The notes under the pieces: model-generated
Database searches by the model: none
Told to the model about the DNA's origin: nothing
Seen by the model: the letters and a program-made list of their open reading frames with translations, nothing else
Assembly: GCA_017303805.1 (NCBI GenBank)
Contig: JAFLBQ010000002.1
Coordinates: 124,001 to 188,000, forward strand
Source of the DNA: Cytophagales bacterium
GTDB lineage: Bacteria > Bacteroidota > Bacteroidia > Cytophagales > Cyclobacteriaceae
DNA: 64,000 nucleotides
Direction of reading: 5' to 3'
Program-made: the position numbers and the translations under genes
Shown here: piece after piece, positions 24,285 to 33,627 of the stretch
How positions within the stretch are numbered: the first letter of the stretch is position 1
How the letters are laid out: the number at the start of each line of letters is the position of its first letter

Positions 24285-26969
24285 ATGAAAAAAATCACTT
24301 ACCTGCTTGCCATTCTTATTTCGCTGGCAGCGCTTTGGTACTTCATGCCCGCGCAAAAGATTGACTATAATACACAGGTAAAACCCATCTTTAATAAAAA
24401 GTGCATCTCGTGCCATGGCGGTGTAAAGCGCGAGGCAGAGTTTAGTTTGTTATTCAGGCAAGAGGCGCTGGCCAAAGCCGAATCGGGCAAGTATGCCATT
24501 GTGCCGGGTGATGCCGCCCATAGCGAATTGGTGAGGCGCATTTCCACTACCGATCCGGAAGAACGTATGCCTTACAAAAAAGAGCCCCTAACACAAGAGG
24601 AGATTGACATACTTACGCAATGGATTGAAGAAGGAGCCGCGTGGGGCGATCATTGGGCTTACGTTGCAGTAAAAGCGCAAACTGTACCCACTAAAAATGA
24701 ATGGACAAAAAATGATGTCGATGCCTTCATCTATCAAAAACTTCAAGCCCATTCGTTAAAGCCCTCCGCTTCCGCAGATAAAGCCACCTTGTTGCGCAGA
24801 GTAAGCCTTGACCTGATTGGCATGCCCGCGCCAGCACCCATTGCGCAACGCTTTCTTGCAAACGAAGACTCAAAAGCATTTGAACTGCTGGTGGACGAGC
24901 TGCTCGCCTCGAAACACTTTGGCGAACGTTGGGCCAGCGTATGGTTAGATCTTGCGCGCTATGCCGACACGAAGGGTTATGAACGCGATGACAGTCGCGC
25001 CATTTGGCGTTACCGCGATTGGGTAATCAACGCCTTTAATGCCGGCATGCCCTACAATCAGTTTCTTACAGAACAACTTGCGGGCGACTTACTCGAAAAC
25101 CCTACCGATGATCAATATATCGCCACTGCGTTTCATCGCAACACCATGACCAACGATGAGGGCGGCACCGACAATGAAGAATTTCGCACGGCTGCCGTGC
25201 TGGATCGTGTAAACACAACGTGGGAAGCGCTGATGGGAACCACCTTTGCCTGTGTGCAATGCCACAGCCATCCGTACGATCCGTTTACACACGATGAGTA
25301 TTACAAATTCATGGCCTTCTTCAACAACACCCGCGATGAAGACACAGAAGCCGAATATCCGTTACTGCGGCACTTCGAAAAGGAAGATGCCGAAAAGCTA
25401 ACCACTCTCACCAATTGGATTACCAACAACATTTCTGCTGAAAAAGCTACCGAAGTGTATCGCTTTGCCAAAACGTGGCAACCCAGTATCAATTCGATAC
25501 AAGCCGATGAGTTTGTGAACAGTGAACTTACCGATACCAAGTGGTTAATCTTTCGCAACCAGGCACAATGCCGGTTGCCCCATGTAACACTTACCGGCAG
25601 CAACCGGCTGATTTATCGCTACAGTAGTTGGGTGAATGACGGGGTTTGGAAAATTTATTTAGATAGCCCCACAGGGCCATTGCTTAAAACCATCGAAGTA
25701 AAAAATACCAAAAACAACTGGCAGATTGTAGATTTTACAGTCGCTCCTATTAACGGAGTGCATGATTTATATTTCACGTATTCCAGTCCGCAACTTAAAA
25801 ACCCAGACGCCAGCGGAATGATTTTCGATTGGTTTTACTTTACGGACAACTGGGACACTAACCATCCGGAAATGAGTAAAACATTTTGGGAGCTGGTGCG
25901 CAAAGAACCCCCTACCACTCCCATCATGTTCGATAACCCCGAGAAGATGAAACGCACCACCCATATTTTTGAGCGCGGCAATTGGTTGGTAAAAGGCGAT
26001 GAAGTAGAAGTGGCTGTTCCGCATATGCTCACTGCTTATCCAGACAAGGCCCCAAAAAATCGGTTAGGCCTTGCTCAGTGGATGACAGACCCGGCACATC
26101 CACTAACTGCGCGTACAATCGTAAACCGGGTTTGGGAACAACTCTTTGGTATTGGCCTGGCCGAAACGGTGGAAGATCTCGGCACGCAGGGAATACCGCC
26201 CACACATCCGGAGTTGCTGGATCACCTGGCGTGGAAGTTGGTGCACGACTACAACTGGAGTTTAAAAAAACTAATGCGCGAAATTGTGCTGTCGGCAACT
26301 TACCAGCAAAGTTCAGATGTAAATGAAGAGTTGCTGGAGAAAGATCCGCTCAATAAATTGTATACACGTGCCCCCCGCGTTCGCCTTTCGGCCGAGCAAT
26401 TGCGCGACCAGGCCCTGGCAGTTAGTGGTTTGTTAAGCACTAAAATGTATGGCCCCAGTGTAATGCCGTATCAACCTGCTGGCATCTGGAAATCGCCCTG
26501 GAACGGACAAGACTGGAAACTGAGTGCAGGCGAGGACCGGCATCGCAGATCGTTGTACACCTATTTAAAACGCACCGCTCCGTATCCTTCCATGCTTACG
26601 TTCGATGGAGCATCGCGTGAAGTATGCACCGCCAGGCGCATTCGCACCAACACGCCCTTGCAGGCATTGGTAACGCTAAACGATTCGGTTTATGTAGAAG
26701 CTGCTGCGCACCTTGCCCAAAAGATGCAAGCTCACCCACAGGCACGCGATCAGGTGGCAGCCGGTTACGAATTAGCAACCGGGCAAAAGATTTCCGAACA
26801 AAAACTTGTTGCCTTGATGAAGTTATACGAGGGCGCATTAGCCCGGTTTAAGAATGGCAATAGCATAAAAGTATCTACCAGTAAAGAAGTCCCTTGGCCA
26901 CAGCAGCAGGCGTTGAGTTTAGTGGCAACAGCCATTTTAAATCTGGATGAAATGATAACCCGAAATTGA
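24285..26969 (+). CDS. PSCyt1/DUF1549/DUF1553 cytochrome-like protein
   Basis: An 894-aa exported protein with an N-terminal signal or anchor helix ([20 protein letters not shown]). The order of domains is the planctomycete-type one: a PSCyt1 c-type cytochrome module with heme motif CISCH (C40, C43, H44); DUF1549 (PSCyt2, about 140-350), which contains a second CxxCH (CVQCH, C323-H327); a beta-rich carbohydrate-binding-like region (about 390-530); and DUF1553 (PSD1, about 600-860). Such proteins are thought to take part in extracellular oxidation or breakdown of complex polysaccharides. They are usually followed by a Tat-exported DUF1501 protein; here no DUF1501 gene is adjacent, the next gene being on the opposite strand. 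The start follows the ATP-grasp/SET gene by 100 bases. Confidence 0.88.
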   Translation: MKKITYLLAILISLAALWYFMPAQKIDYNTQVKPIFNKKCISCHGGVKREAEFSLLFRQEALAKAESGKYAIVPGDAAHSELVRRISTTDPEERMPYKKEPLTQEEIDILTQWIEEGAAWGDHWAYVAVKAQTVPTKNEWTKNDVDAFIYQKLQAHSLKPSASADKATLLRRVSLDLIGMPAPAPIAQRFLANEDSKAFELLVDELLASKHFGERWASVWLDLARYADTKGYERDDSRAIWRYRDWVINAFNAGMPYNQFLTEQLAGDLLENPTDDQYIATAFHRNTMTNDEGGTDNEEFRTAAVLDRVNTTWEALMGTTFACVQCHSHPYDPFTHDEYYKFMAFFNNTRDEDTEAEYPLLRHFEKEDAEKLTTLTNWITNNISAEKATEVYRFAKTWQPSINSIQADEFVNSELTDTKWLIFRNQAQCRLPHVTLTGSNRLIYRYSSWVNDGVWKIYLDSPTGPLLKTIEVKNTKNNWQIVDFTVAPINGVHDLYFTYSSPQLKNPDASGMIFDWFYFTDNWDTNHPEMSKTFWELVRKEPPTTPIMFDNPEKMKRTTHIFERGNWLVKGDEVEVAVPHMLTAYPDKAPKNRLGLAQWMTDPAHPLTARTIVNRVWEQLFGIGLAETVEDLGTQGIPPTHPELLDHLAWKLVHDYNWSLKKLMREIVLSATYQQSSDVNEELLEKDPLNKLYTRAPRVRLSAEQLRDQALAVSGLLSTKMYGPSVMPYQPAGIWKSPWNGQDWKLSAGEDRHRRSLYTYLKRTAPYPSMLTFDGASREVCTARRIRTNTPLQALVTLNDSVYVEAAAHLAQKMQAHPQARDQVAAGYELATGQKISEQKLVALMKLYEGALARFKNGNSIKVSTSKEVPWPQQQALSLVATAILNLDEMITRN

Positions 26970-26976
26970 TTGGGGG

Positions 26977-29223
26977 TTAGACCAGTTTAATTGGTAGTTC
27001 CCGGTATCGTTTTCCGGTTGCAGCAAAAATGGCATTGGCTAACGCAGGCGCTACCGGGGGCACAGGCGGTTCGCCTACTCCGGTTGGCTTTTCATCGCTC
27101 TCTATTAAATGCACCTGTAACACGTTGGGTGTATCGGTCATTCTGGCCACACCGTACTTATCAAAATTGGTTTGCATACTGGCGCCATCCTGAAATGAGA
27201 TGCTTCCCTTTAAAGCACCACTTAACGAAAACACGAAGCCGCCTTCAAACTGGTTGATTACCGAATTACGGTTTACCACTTGCCCGCAATCTACCGCGTA
27301 ATGTGCTTCTTCTACAGTAACCTTACCCGTATCATTTACAGACACCCGCACCACACACGCTACATACGTTAGAAAACTCTTATGTGCACAAATGCCCATG
27401 CCTTGTCCGCTGGGCAGTGCTTTTCCCCAACCCGATTTTTCAGCCACCACTTCAATTACCTTGCGCAAACGCGCAGTACTCCACGGAAATTTTTCCAAGG
27501 GTTCACCATAGTTTTCAAACCCAGCAATGTATTCGTTAAACGGAATTGTTCTGTCTGGGCCAAGCAACTCCAACAGGTTCTTTACCGGATCTACATTACG
27601 GTAGGTGGCTATTTCGTCTAACATGCTGCCAACTGCAAATGCATGTTGAATATTGCTTACAGAGCGCAGCCATCCGATACGCGTTTTTGCCGGGGCTTCA
27701 ATTGCTTCGATGGAAATATTCGGAACGTTATATGGAAAATCTATCGCGCCCAAACCTAATTCGCCTGTACTCGGAAAAATTTCTTTTGTAGTGGTAGTTC
27801 CACCAATAGGTGGAAAAGCGCTGCGGTGGTTCCAGGCGGTTACGTGATGTTCTTTGTCAAAGCCAACCCGAATCTGTTGTACGCTGCACGCATGGTAAAA
27901 GTCGTGCGTCAAATCATCCTCGCGCGTCCAGGTAACTTTAATCGGAATACCGGCCATTTCCTTTGCTATTAAGGCTGCTTCTACGGCAAAGTCGGGTTTG
28001 GATTTGCGGCCAAAGGCTCCGCCTAACAAAGTTACATTAACGGTTACATCAGCAGCATCCATACCTAAGTTGGCGGCTACGCTATCGCGAATCCACTGTG
28101 GTGATTGTACCGGGGCCCACATCTCCAACTTTCCATTTTTAAAAACTGCCGTTGCATTGGGCGGTTCCATTGGTGCGTGTGCAAGGTGCTGGGTTGTAAA
28201 GGTGGCCTCCAACACGTGGGCTGCTTGTTGCAGCGCTTTGTCTGCATCGCCATTGGCTCTGCGCACATCGCCTTTCTTCTTTACCTTCTTTGATAAGTCA
28301 ATAAGGTAATCGTCCGAATTGTAATCCAGGTTTACACCGTAGTCCCACTCTACTTCCAGCGCTTTTCGGGCTGTAATTGCAGCCCAGGTTGATTCTGCAA
28401 CAACTACAATGCCGCCCTGGGGGGCATCAAATCCTGCCGGAAAACCGGAAGCCTTCAATTCAAAAACTTTAACAACCCCGGGCACTTGCATGGCTGCATT
28501 TGAAGAATAGGTGGCGGCTTTTCCACCGGCAACGGGGCAACGCAAAATTACTGCGTATTTCATTCCCGGTTTTACCACATCAATACCATATACGGCCTTG
28601 CCCTTTATAATATCGGGTGTATCGAACAGGTTAATTTTTTTTCCGATGTACTTCCAATCGGCTTTTTGCTTTAGAAGAATTTTATCGTCTGCGGGCACCT
28701 CCAGCTTCGAAGCAATTTCAGTTAAGGCGCCATAGCCAATTCTTTTTCCGTTCGTGCTAATTACTTCGTGGTTTTGCGCCTTGCACTCGCTTACGTCTAT
28801 TCCCCACTTTTGTGCGGCTGCTTGCTCTAACATCATCCGGGCCGAAGCTCCTGCTTTGCGCATGGGCTCAAAAAACATGCGGATAGAAAATGAACCGTCT
28901 GTATTTTGATTGCCATATTTTTTTTCATCGCCCACAGCCTGTTGTAAAGTAACCCGGCTCCAATCAGCCTCCAATTCATCGGCCAGCACCATTGGAAGGC
29001 CGGTACGAATACCGGTGCCCATCTCTTGCCGGTGCGCTACAATAAGTACGGAGCCATCGCTATTGATGGTGAGGTACACATTCGGGGCAAATGAAACATT
29101 GGGTTGATCGGGCGAACAGGCCCACTGCAAGCCCAAAACCAGTCCCGATGCTGTAATGCCGGTAGCCTTTAGAAAGGTTCGTCTGTCCAGCTTTTTTATG
29201 GAAGGAATTTCAGGTTGAGCCAT
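26977..29223 (-). CDS. Tat-exported molybdenum hydroxylase large subunit (IorB-like)
   Basis: A 748-aa xanthine-oxidase-family protein of the isoquinoline 1-oxidoreductase beta-subunit type. It has a twin-arginine signal (LDRRTFLKATG) followed by a lipobox-like WACS, so it is exported folded with its cofactor. Molybdopterin-binding segments include EMGTGIRTGLPMVLADELEADW, GGAFGRK and the C-terminal GVGEPPVPPVAPALANAIF, which carries the catalytic Glu. Aldehydes or N-heterocycles are the usual substrates. The partner [2Fe-2S] small subunit (IorA) and a cytochrome are not found next to it. The gene ends 7 bases from the convergent DUF1553 gene. The window encodes TatC (33628-34473), which the signal needs. 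Confidence 0.88.
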   Translation of the reverse strand: MAQPEIPSIKKLDRRTFLKATGITASGLVLGLQWACSPDQPNVSFAPNVYLTINSDGSVLIVAHRQEMGTGIRTGLPMVLADELEADWSRVTLQQAVGDEKKYGNQNTDGSFSIRMFFEPMRKAGASARMMLEQAAAQKWGIDVSECKAQNHEVISTNGKRIGYGALTEIASKLEVPADDKILLKQKADWKYIGKKINLFDTPDIIKGKAVYGIDVVKPGMKYAVILRCPVAGGKAATYSSNAAMQVPGVVKVFELKASGFPAGFDAPQGGIVVVAESTWAAITARKALEVEWDYGVNLDYNSDDYLIDLSKKVKKKGDVRRANGDADKALQQAAHVLEATFTTQHLAHAPMEPPNATAVFKNGKLEMWAPVQSPQWIRDSVAANLGMDAADVTVNVTLLGGAFGRKSKPDFAVEAALIAKEMAGIPIKVTWTREDDLTHDFYHACSVQQIRVGFDKEHHVTAWNHRSAFPPIGGTTTTKEIFPSTGELGLGAIDFPYNVPNISIEAIEAPAKTRIGWLRSVSNIQHAFAVGSMLDEIATYRNVDPVKNLLELLGPDRTIPFNEYIAGFENYGEPLEKFPWSTARLRKVIEVVAEKSGWGKALPSGQGMGICAHKSFLTYVACVVRVSVNDTGKVTVEEAHYAVDCGQVVNRNSVINQFEGGFVFSLSGALKGSISFQDGASMQTNFDKYGVARMTDTPNVLQVHLIESDEKPTGVGEPPVPPVAPALANAIFAATGKRYRELPIKLV

Positions 29224-29284
29224 GTGCTTGAAAGGTTTGGGTAATGAAAGTTAACCTTTCCTGTGCATTAGTTATCCCGTTGCG

Positions 29285-29806
29285 CTAAAAAACAATTACG
29301 TTGGGCTGCCACGTAACCGGATCGCCCGAGAGCATGCGGTTGTAGTCGATTATTTCAAGGCGGGAAGGAATTACTTTAATCAACACACAGGCGTTCCGGT
29401 TGCGGTAAAAGCGATCCCATTCCGGTTTCCAATGCAAATCAAACTGCATAGTGTCGCGCACCAGTTCGGCCTGGCCATAAAGCGATACATAGCCGTTATG
29501 GGAAGCATCTACATAGTGTAATACTACGTTGGGGTTGGTATAAAGATGCTCTACTTTACGGCTTAGTGGATTGGTAGCGAGCCATACCACAAAGTTTTCA
29601 TCAGGAAATAATGGATCCATTACGCGGGCGTATGGTTTTGCATGCTGATCCACCGTTACCAACGTGCAGGAACTGCCTTGCATTATTTTACGGGCTGCCT
29701 GCAATGTAGCCATAGTGCCAATGGCTGCCTCCGGTTTTTGTTCGGGTTGCGGTTGGCATCTGATAAAAATCAACAGCAGCAGGATTGGGTAAATGAATTT
29801 ATTCAT
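29285..29806 (-). CDS. PNPOx-fold lipoprotein (pyridoxamine oxidase-like)
   Basis: A 173-aa protein with a lipobox (LLLIFIRC), so it is lipid-anchored. The rest is a split-barrel flavin-binding domain of the pyridoxamine 5'-phosphate oxidase/general stress protein 26 kind: ARKIMQGSSCTLVTVD, NFVVWLATNPLSRKVEHLYTNPNVVLHYVD, and YVSLYGQAELV. The flavin or heme ligand and substrate are unknown; extracytoplasmic members are uncommon. The ATG at 29806 is chosen; a TTG 6 bases upstream would overlap the palindromic promoter at 29810-29826. It is divergent from the GH16 gene, with starts only 37 bases apart. Confidence 0.8.
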   Translation of the reverse strand: MNKFIYPILLLLIFIRCQPQPEQKPEAAIGTMATLQAARKIMQGSSCTLVTVDQHAKPYARVMDPLFPDENFVVWLATNPLSRKVEHLYTNPNVVLHYVDASHNGYVSLYGQAELVRDTMQFDLHWKPEWDRFYRNRNACVLIKVIPSRLEIIDYNRMLSGDPVTWQPNVIVF

Positions 29807-29809
29807 GCT

Positions 29810-29826
29810 CAAATTTTATAAATTTG
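29810..29826. promoter_or_regulatory. Palindromic -7 region between PNPOx and GH16 genes
   Basis: The sequence is a perfect palindrome of 7-bp arms (CAAATTT and AAATTTG) around TAT. The plus strand contains TAAATTTG (29819-29826), a perfect TAnnTTTG box 17 bases before the ATG at 29844. The mirror copy on minus has one extra base in the box and overlaps the start of the PNPOx gene. Confidence 0.35.
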
Positions 29827-29843
29827 AATAAATCAAAAAAATT

Positions 29844-30995
29844 ATGAGACTAAGCTATGGGGTAATCGTCTTGCTTACGGTTTTAATTAGTTGCAAAGAA
29901 GACGAGTCGGAAACAACTCAAATAAACGGCTTGTGGCTGGATGATTTCAATATTTCTGAAGGAAATTCTAATTCCACAAAAAATCTGCTCGTAAGGGTTG
30001 AGGGCTCGGTTGCGGAAACAACAACCATTGCTTATATGGTTAAAGAAGGAAAAGCAAAATTTGGAACCGATTTGTTGCCAGGTTCTGGTTCGGTAACTCT
30101 GGAGCCGGGGCAAAGTAATTTCCAAATTCCTGTTCAGCTAATCGGAGATGAGCACCTCGAAATAACGGAAGCTTTTACAGTAGAGTTAACGGTAAATGGG
30201 AATACATTCACCATACAGCCTGCTATTGTGGACGATGATAATGTAGAAGCAATTCTTTCTGATGAAGATGGTTTTTATACTTCGGCCGAACATCCTTCTA
30301 TGCAGTTGGTGTGGCGAGACGAATTTAACGGGAATTCATTAAATGCAGAATATTGGTCCTATGAATTAGGCAATGGGTGTAGCATCGGCATTTGTGGTTG
30401 GGGAAATAATGAACTTCAAACCTACACCAACAACGAAGCTAACGTAAAAGTTGAAAATGGAAATTTAATCATAACAGCCATTAATAATTTAGGTAGCTAT
30501 ACATCCGCTCGAATTAAAACTCAAAATAAAATTAAACCTCAATTTGGCCGGATAGACGTGCGTGCCCGGTTACCCAAAGGCCAGGGAATATGGCCGGCAA
30601 TATGGATGCTGGGAGAGAACATAACCTCTATAAATTGGCCGGGCTGTGGTGAAATTGATATTATGGAGTTGGTTGGGCATGAACCTGCCAAAAGCCATGG
30701 CACTGTTCACTTTGACCAAGGAGGCTATAAAAGCTCAACCGGTAGCACTACCCTGAGCAGTGGTGATTTCTCCGAAGCCTACCACGTGTTTAGCCTGGTG
30801 TGGGACAAAAATAGTATTACCTGGTATGTCGATAATCAGGCTTTCAAATCATTCAGTCACCAGGAGTCTGAGTTTAATCTTCCCTTCTTTTTTCTTATGA
30901 ACGTGGCCGTAGGCGGAAACTGGCCTGGATCGCCAAATGCAAGTACAGTGTTTCCACAAAGTATGGTAGTGGACTACATCCGGGTATTTCAATAA
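29844..30995 (+). CDS. GH16 beta-glucanase lipoprotein with Calx-beta domain
   Basis: A 383-aa lipoprotein (lipobox VLISC, Cys 17). Residues about 30-135 form a Calx-beta-like domain, ending in the VDDDN calcium-type motif. Residues about 150-383 are a glycoside hydrolase family 16 catalytic domain with the signature GEIDIMELVGHE: nucleophile E270, D272 and acid/base E275. The WGNNELQTYT and GIWPAIWML segments line the glucan cleft. Family GH16 members with this look hydrolyse beta-1,3 or mixed beta-glucans such as laminarin. No SusC/SusD pair is nearby, so this is not a full polysaccharide utilisation locus. The DUF1080 gene follows after 8 bases and is probably cotranscribed. Confidence 0.93.
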   Translation: MRLSYGVIVLLTVLISCKEDESETTQINGLWLDDFNISEGNSNSTKNLLVRVEGSVAETTTIAYMVKEGKAKFGTDLLPGSGSVTLEPGQSNFQIPVQLIGDEHLEITEAFTVELTVNGNTFTIQPAIVDDDNVEAILSDEDGFYTSAEHPSMQLVWRDEFNGNSLNAEYWSYELGNGCSIGICGWGNNELQTYTNNEANVKVENGNLIITAINNLGSYTSARIKTQNKIKPQFGRIDVRARLPKGQGIWPAIWMLGENITSINWPGCGEIDIMELVGHEPAKSHGTVHFDQGGYKSSTGSTTLSSGDFSEAYHVFSLVWDKNSITWYVDNQAFKSFSHQESEFNLPFFFLMNVAVGGNWPGSPNASTVFPQSMVVDYIRVFQ

Positions 30996-31003
30996 AACCA
31001 ACC

Positions 31004-31684
31004 ATGAACAGAGTTTCCTTTCTGGCAATTGTCTTGCTCTTCGCTTGCAAAGACTCTGCGCCCAAGAAATTCTTGAGTTTATTTAACGGCACCGACTTAA
31101 GTGGTTGGCATTGGGACGTGCCCGCACTCGATAGCCTGCCTCAAACTCCACCTCCCTTTGTGGTGCGCCAGGGGTTACTGGTAAGCCTGGGCGAACCGAG
31201 TGGTCATTTACTTACCGATTCCATTTTTGAAAACTACCAACTCGATTTAGCTTACCGATTTGCCGGTGCCGCGGGAAACTGCGGGGTGTTGGTACACGCC
31301 TCCACCCCACGTGCTTTGTACAAAATGTTTCCGCAGTCAATAGAAGTGCAATTGATGCATGAAAATGCGGGCGACTTTTGGTGTATTGTAGAAAATATTG
31401 AAACTCCCGACATGGAGACGAGGCGAGGCCCAAAAGAAAAATGGGGCATTACCGAAGGCATGGAACGAAGAATTAAAAACTTAACCGATGGAACCGAGAA
31501 TCCATTAGGCGAATGGAATACCCTGCGCATCCAGTGCCACCGCGACACGATCTCCGTTTGGGTAAACGAAGTGCTTGTAAACAAGGGTTGGCATGCTACA
31601 GCCCAAAAGGGACGCATTGCGTTGCAAGCCGAAGGAGCTGAAGTAGAGTTTAAGGATATAACCTTAACCGCGCTGCAAGAATAG
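31004..31684 (+). CDS. DUF1080 (3-keto-disaccharide hydrolase-like) lipoprotein
   Basis: A 226-aa lipoprotein (lipobox VLLFAC). It carries the DUF1080 jelly-roll pattern: FLSLFNGTDLSGW, YQLDLAYRFAGAAGNCGVLVHA, SIEVQLMHENAGDFW, EWNTLRIQCHRDTISVWVNEVLVN and KGRIALQAEGAEVEFKDITL. The domain is lectin/concanavalin-like and is named after a 3-keto-glucoside hydrolase activity found in some members. Together with the GH16 enzyme 8 bases upstream it suggests external glucan or glycoside processing. It converges with the paralogous secreted proteins, leaving only 2 bases between the stops. Confidence 0.85.
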   Translation: MNRVSFLAIVLLFACKDSAPKKFLSLFNGTDLSGWHWDVPALDSLPQTPPPFVVRQGLLVSLGEPSGHLLTDSIFENYQLDLAYRFAGAAGNCGVLVHASTPRALYKMFPQSIEVQLMHENAGDFWCIVENIETPDMETRRGPKEKWGITEGMERRIKNLTDGTENPLGEWNTLRIQCHRDTISVWVNEVLVNKGWHATAQKGRIALQAEGAEVEFKDITLTALQE

Positions 31685-31686
31685 TT

Positions 31687-32286
31687 CTATTGAGCTACCT
31701 GTACAATTTTAGCCAATGCTATTGAATTGGCAACATTCGTAATTTCCGACTCCGATGAATCGTCTATACGAAGTGTAAGCAAGGTGTTGTTCATTGGAAT
31801 CTGTAAATCGTAATTGGTTTTTCCTGTTTCGCTATTTACCGATTTATTAAGTATTGCCTTATAGCCCTGCACGCGCACTATCTTTTGGTTTTCATCGCGC
31901 ACCATACCGCCAATTACCGGCATGCTTAAGATGGCATTGAGAGAATTAATAAGTGGCGAGTTATTGATTATTTCGATCGTGCCCCGTTTGGCGTCAGCTC
32001 CATAATTACGATTTACATAAAGACCCGTGTAGGCTCCTGTGCCGGTAACGTTGTCTTCTTTTTCAAGGTAGGTTAGGGCCCCAATTTTAGTTGGAAGAAG
32101 TTTCAACACCTCTTTGCCGATGGCTATGTCCAGGTCGCGCAGGATTTGCTCCATAGCAAAGCGTGAGTCTTGCAGGTGCCCCGATGAATAGGAAACGCGT
32201 GCGGTGGAAATATTTTTATCGAAGTCTTGTGCCAGTACAGATACGGTAAGCATGCACAAGGGTAGAATAAATAGATTCTTTCTCAT
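31687..32286 (-). CDS. Secreted protein of unknown function, paralogue A
   Basis: A 199-aa exported protein (signal MRKNLFILPLCMLTVSVLAQ). It has a helical segment RFAMEQILRDLDIAIGKEVLKLLPTKIGAL, then a beta-rich part with NRNYGADAKRGTIEIINNSPLINSLNAIL and VQGYKAIL. The same elements appear in the gene just upstream (32298-33101), so the two are paralogues arranged as an operon with 11 bases between them. I recognise no named domain. The helical part might be a pairing or peptide-binding surface, but nothing catalytic is visible. Confidence 0.75.
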   Translation of the reverse strand: MRKNLFILPLCMLTVSVLAQDFDKNISTARVSYSSGHLQDSRFAMEQILRDLDIAIGKEVLKLLPTKIGALTYLEKEDNVTGTGAYTGLYVNRNYGADAKRGTIEIINNSPLINSLNAILSMPVIGGMVRDENQKIVRVQGYKAILNKSVNSETGKTNYDLQIPMNNTLLTLRIDDSSESEITNVANSIALAKIVQVAQ

Positions 32287-32297
32287 GGTTAGATCGA

Positions 32298-33101
32298 TTA
32301 CTGTTCGCCTAATTCTTTTTTGATTTCATCGAGGTTGAAAGTCTCCGCGGCTTTCATCATATCGCCTTCGGTAGCAAAGCTTACGCCTTCAAAAACTATA
32401 AGCGATGATTGGCCCAGCGGCACACTTAGCTTATAGCCACTGCTTTCATTAAATTCAATAATAGCCCGATAGCCCTTCACTTTGGTTTGCTTCCAGTTTT
32501 GCTGGCCATTGGTTTGTTGTGCATAACCTCCGGCCAGGTAAGCATTCACACCGGCCATCCATACCGAGTTGTTGGCAATGGTTACTCTGAATTCCTTGTC
32601 CTTGGTTGAATATTCTCTATGAATAGTTAGCCCCGCCCAACCCCAGCCGGTACTGGTTACCTGATCGGATTGAGCTTCTTTATTTAAACCAGCAACCGTT
32701 TCGGGTAACGACTTCAAAACTTTATTACCAATTTCTAACTCAACACCCAGCATGGCCTGTTGTACCGCATACCGGGCCTCGCCATAACTGTTCTTCCTGT
32801 AGGCCGCTTCGGCATCGGCCAGGTTTTGCTTCACATCGGGTGGCGTAGAAATTAAGCCTCCACCCTGATTAGAAGGGTTATTGCCACCGCCTGCATTTCC
32901 CGAATTAGTTGTTCCGCCTTGTCCTTGCTGCGAATTTTGATTCTGATTTTTGTCTTTACCAGTAAACAGTTTATCTATTTCTTTTCCGGCCTTTTGTTCG
33001 GCATTATTTTCTACGCGTTGCTTCAGCCGGTTTAGTACCTGCGCCTGGGCCATCGTAAAACAACAAAGCAAGCCTATGAGTGTCAATAAGCTGGTTTTCA
33101 T
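32298..33101 (-). CDS. Secreted protein of unknown function, paralogue B
   Basis: A 267-aa exported protein (signal MKTSLLTLIGLLCCFTMAQAQ). An amphipathic helix (VLNRLKQRVENNAEQKAGK) is followed by a low-complexity Gln/Gly/Asn linker at about 52-85. The conserved domain is shared with the downstream gene: YGEARYAVQQAMLGVELEIGNKVLKSLPETVAGL, then IHREYSTKDKEFRVTIANNSVWM and VKGYRAIIEF. The linker and extra N-terminal helix are the main differences from paralogue A. The function is unknown. Confidence 0.75.
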   Translation of the reverse strand: MKTSLLTLIGLLCCFTMAQAQVLNRLKQRVENNAEQKAGKEIDKLFTGKDKNQNQNSQQGQGGTTNSGNAGGGNNPSNQGGGLISTPPDVKQNLADAEAAYRKNSYGEARYAVQQAMLGVELEIGNKVLKSLPETVAGLNKEAQSDQVTSTGWGWAGLTIHREYSTKDKEFRVTIANNSVWMAGVNAYLAGGYAQQTNGQQNWKQTKVKGYRAIIEFNESSGYKLSVPLGQSSLIVFEGVSFATEGDMMKAAETFNLDEIKKELGEQ

Positions 33102-33191
33102 ACGAAATGAGTTTGGTAGTTGTATGCTGAAAATTCTTCTGATAAAACTAATCGAAACTAAAGCAAAGTCAAAAAAGTACTGGCTTTAAAA

Positions 33192-33620
33192 TCAACAGCT
33201 AATTTTAGAAACCCGGTTATTGTGGCGGCCACCTTCAAAGGGTGTGGCAAGAAAAATTTCTACCATGCGTGCCGCTTCGGTTGCCGTAACAAATCGGGCC
33301 GGTATGCAAATAACGTTGGCATTGTTGTGTTGGCGTGCCAGGGCCGCTAACTCGGGCAACCAGCAAATGGCCGCACGAATGCCCTGGTGTTTGTTAGCGG
33401 TAATGGCTACTCCGTTGGCGCTTCCGCAGATAAGAATGCCCAGTTCATTTTGCTTGGACTCAACACTTGCTGCAACCGGGTGTGCAAAATCCGGGTAATC
33501 TACCGAATCGGTTGAATGGGTGCCAAAATCCGAAACGGTATGGCCCTGCGCTTGCAGTTGCGAAAGCAACTCTTGTTTATATTCAAACCCGGCATGGTCG
33601 GCTCCAATAGCAATTTTCAT
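33192..33620 (-). CDS. rpiB: Ribose-5-phosphate isomerase B
   Basis: A 142-aa cytosolic enzyme of the RpiB/LacAB family that interconverts ribose-5-phosphate and ribulose-5-phosphate in the pentose phosphate pathway. The N-terminal IAIGADHAGFEYK gives D8 and H9 of the active site; ILICGSANG contains the catalytic Cys 65 in the CGSANG form; HNNANVICIPAR and the C-terminal GGRHNNRV segment bind phosphate. Length and start are normal. It is the last gene of a glyA-tatC-rpiB string, with 7 bases between tatC and rpiB. Confidence 0.95.
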   Translation of the reverse strand: MKIAIGADHAGFEYKQELLSQLQAQGHTVSDFGTHSTDSVDYPDFAHPVAASVESKQNELGILICGSANGVAITANKHQGIRAAICWLPELAALARQHNNANVICIPARFVTATEAARMVEIFLATPFEGGRHNNRVSKISC

Positions 33621-33627
33621 TTTGCAC

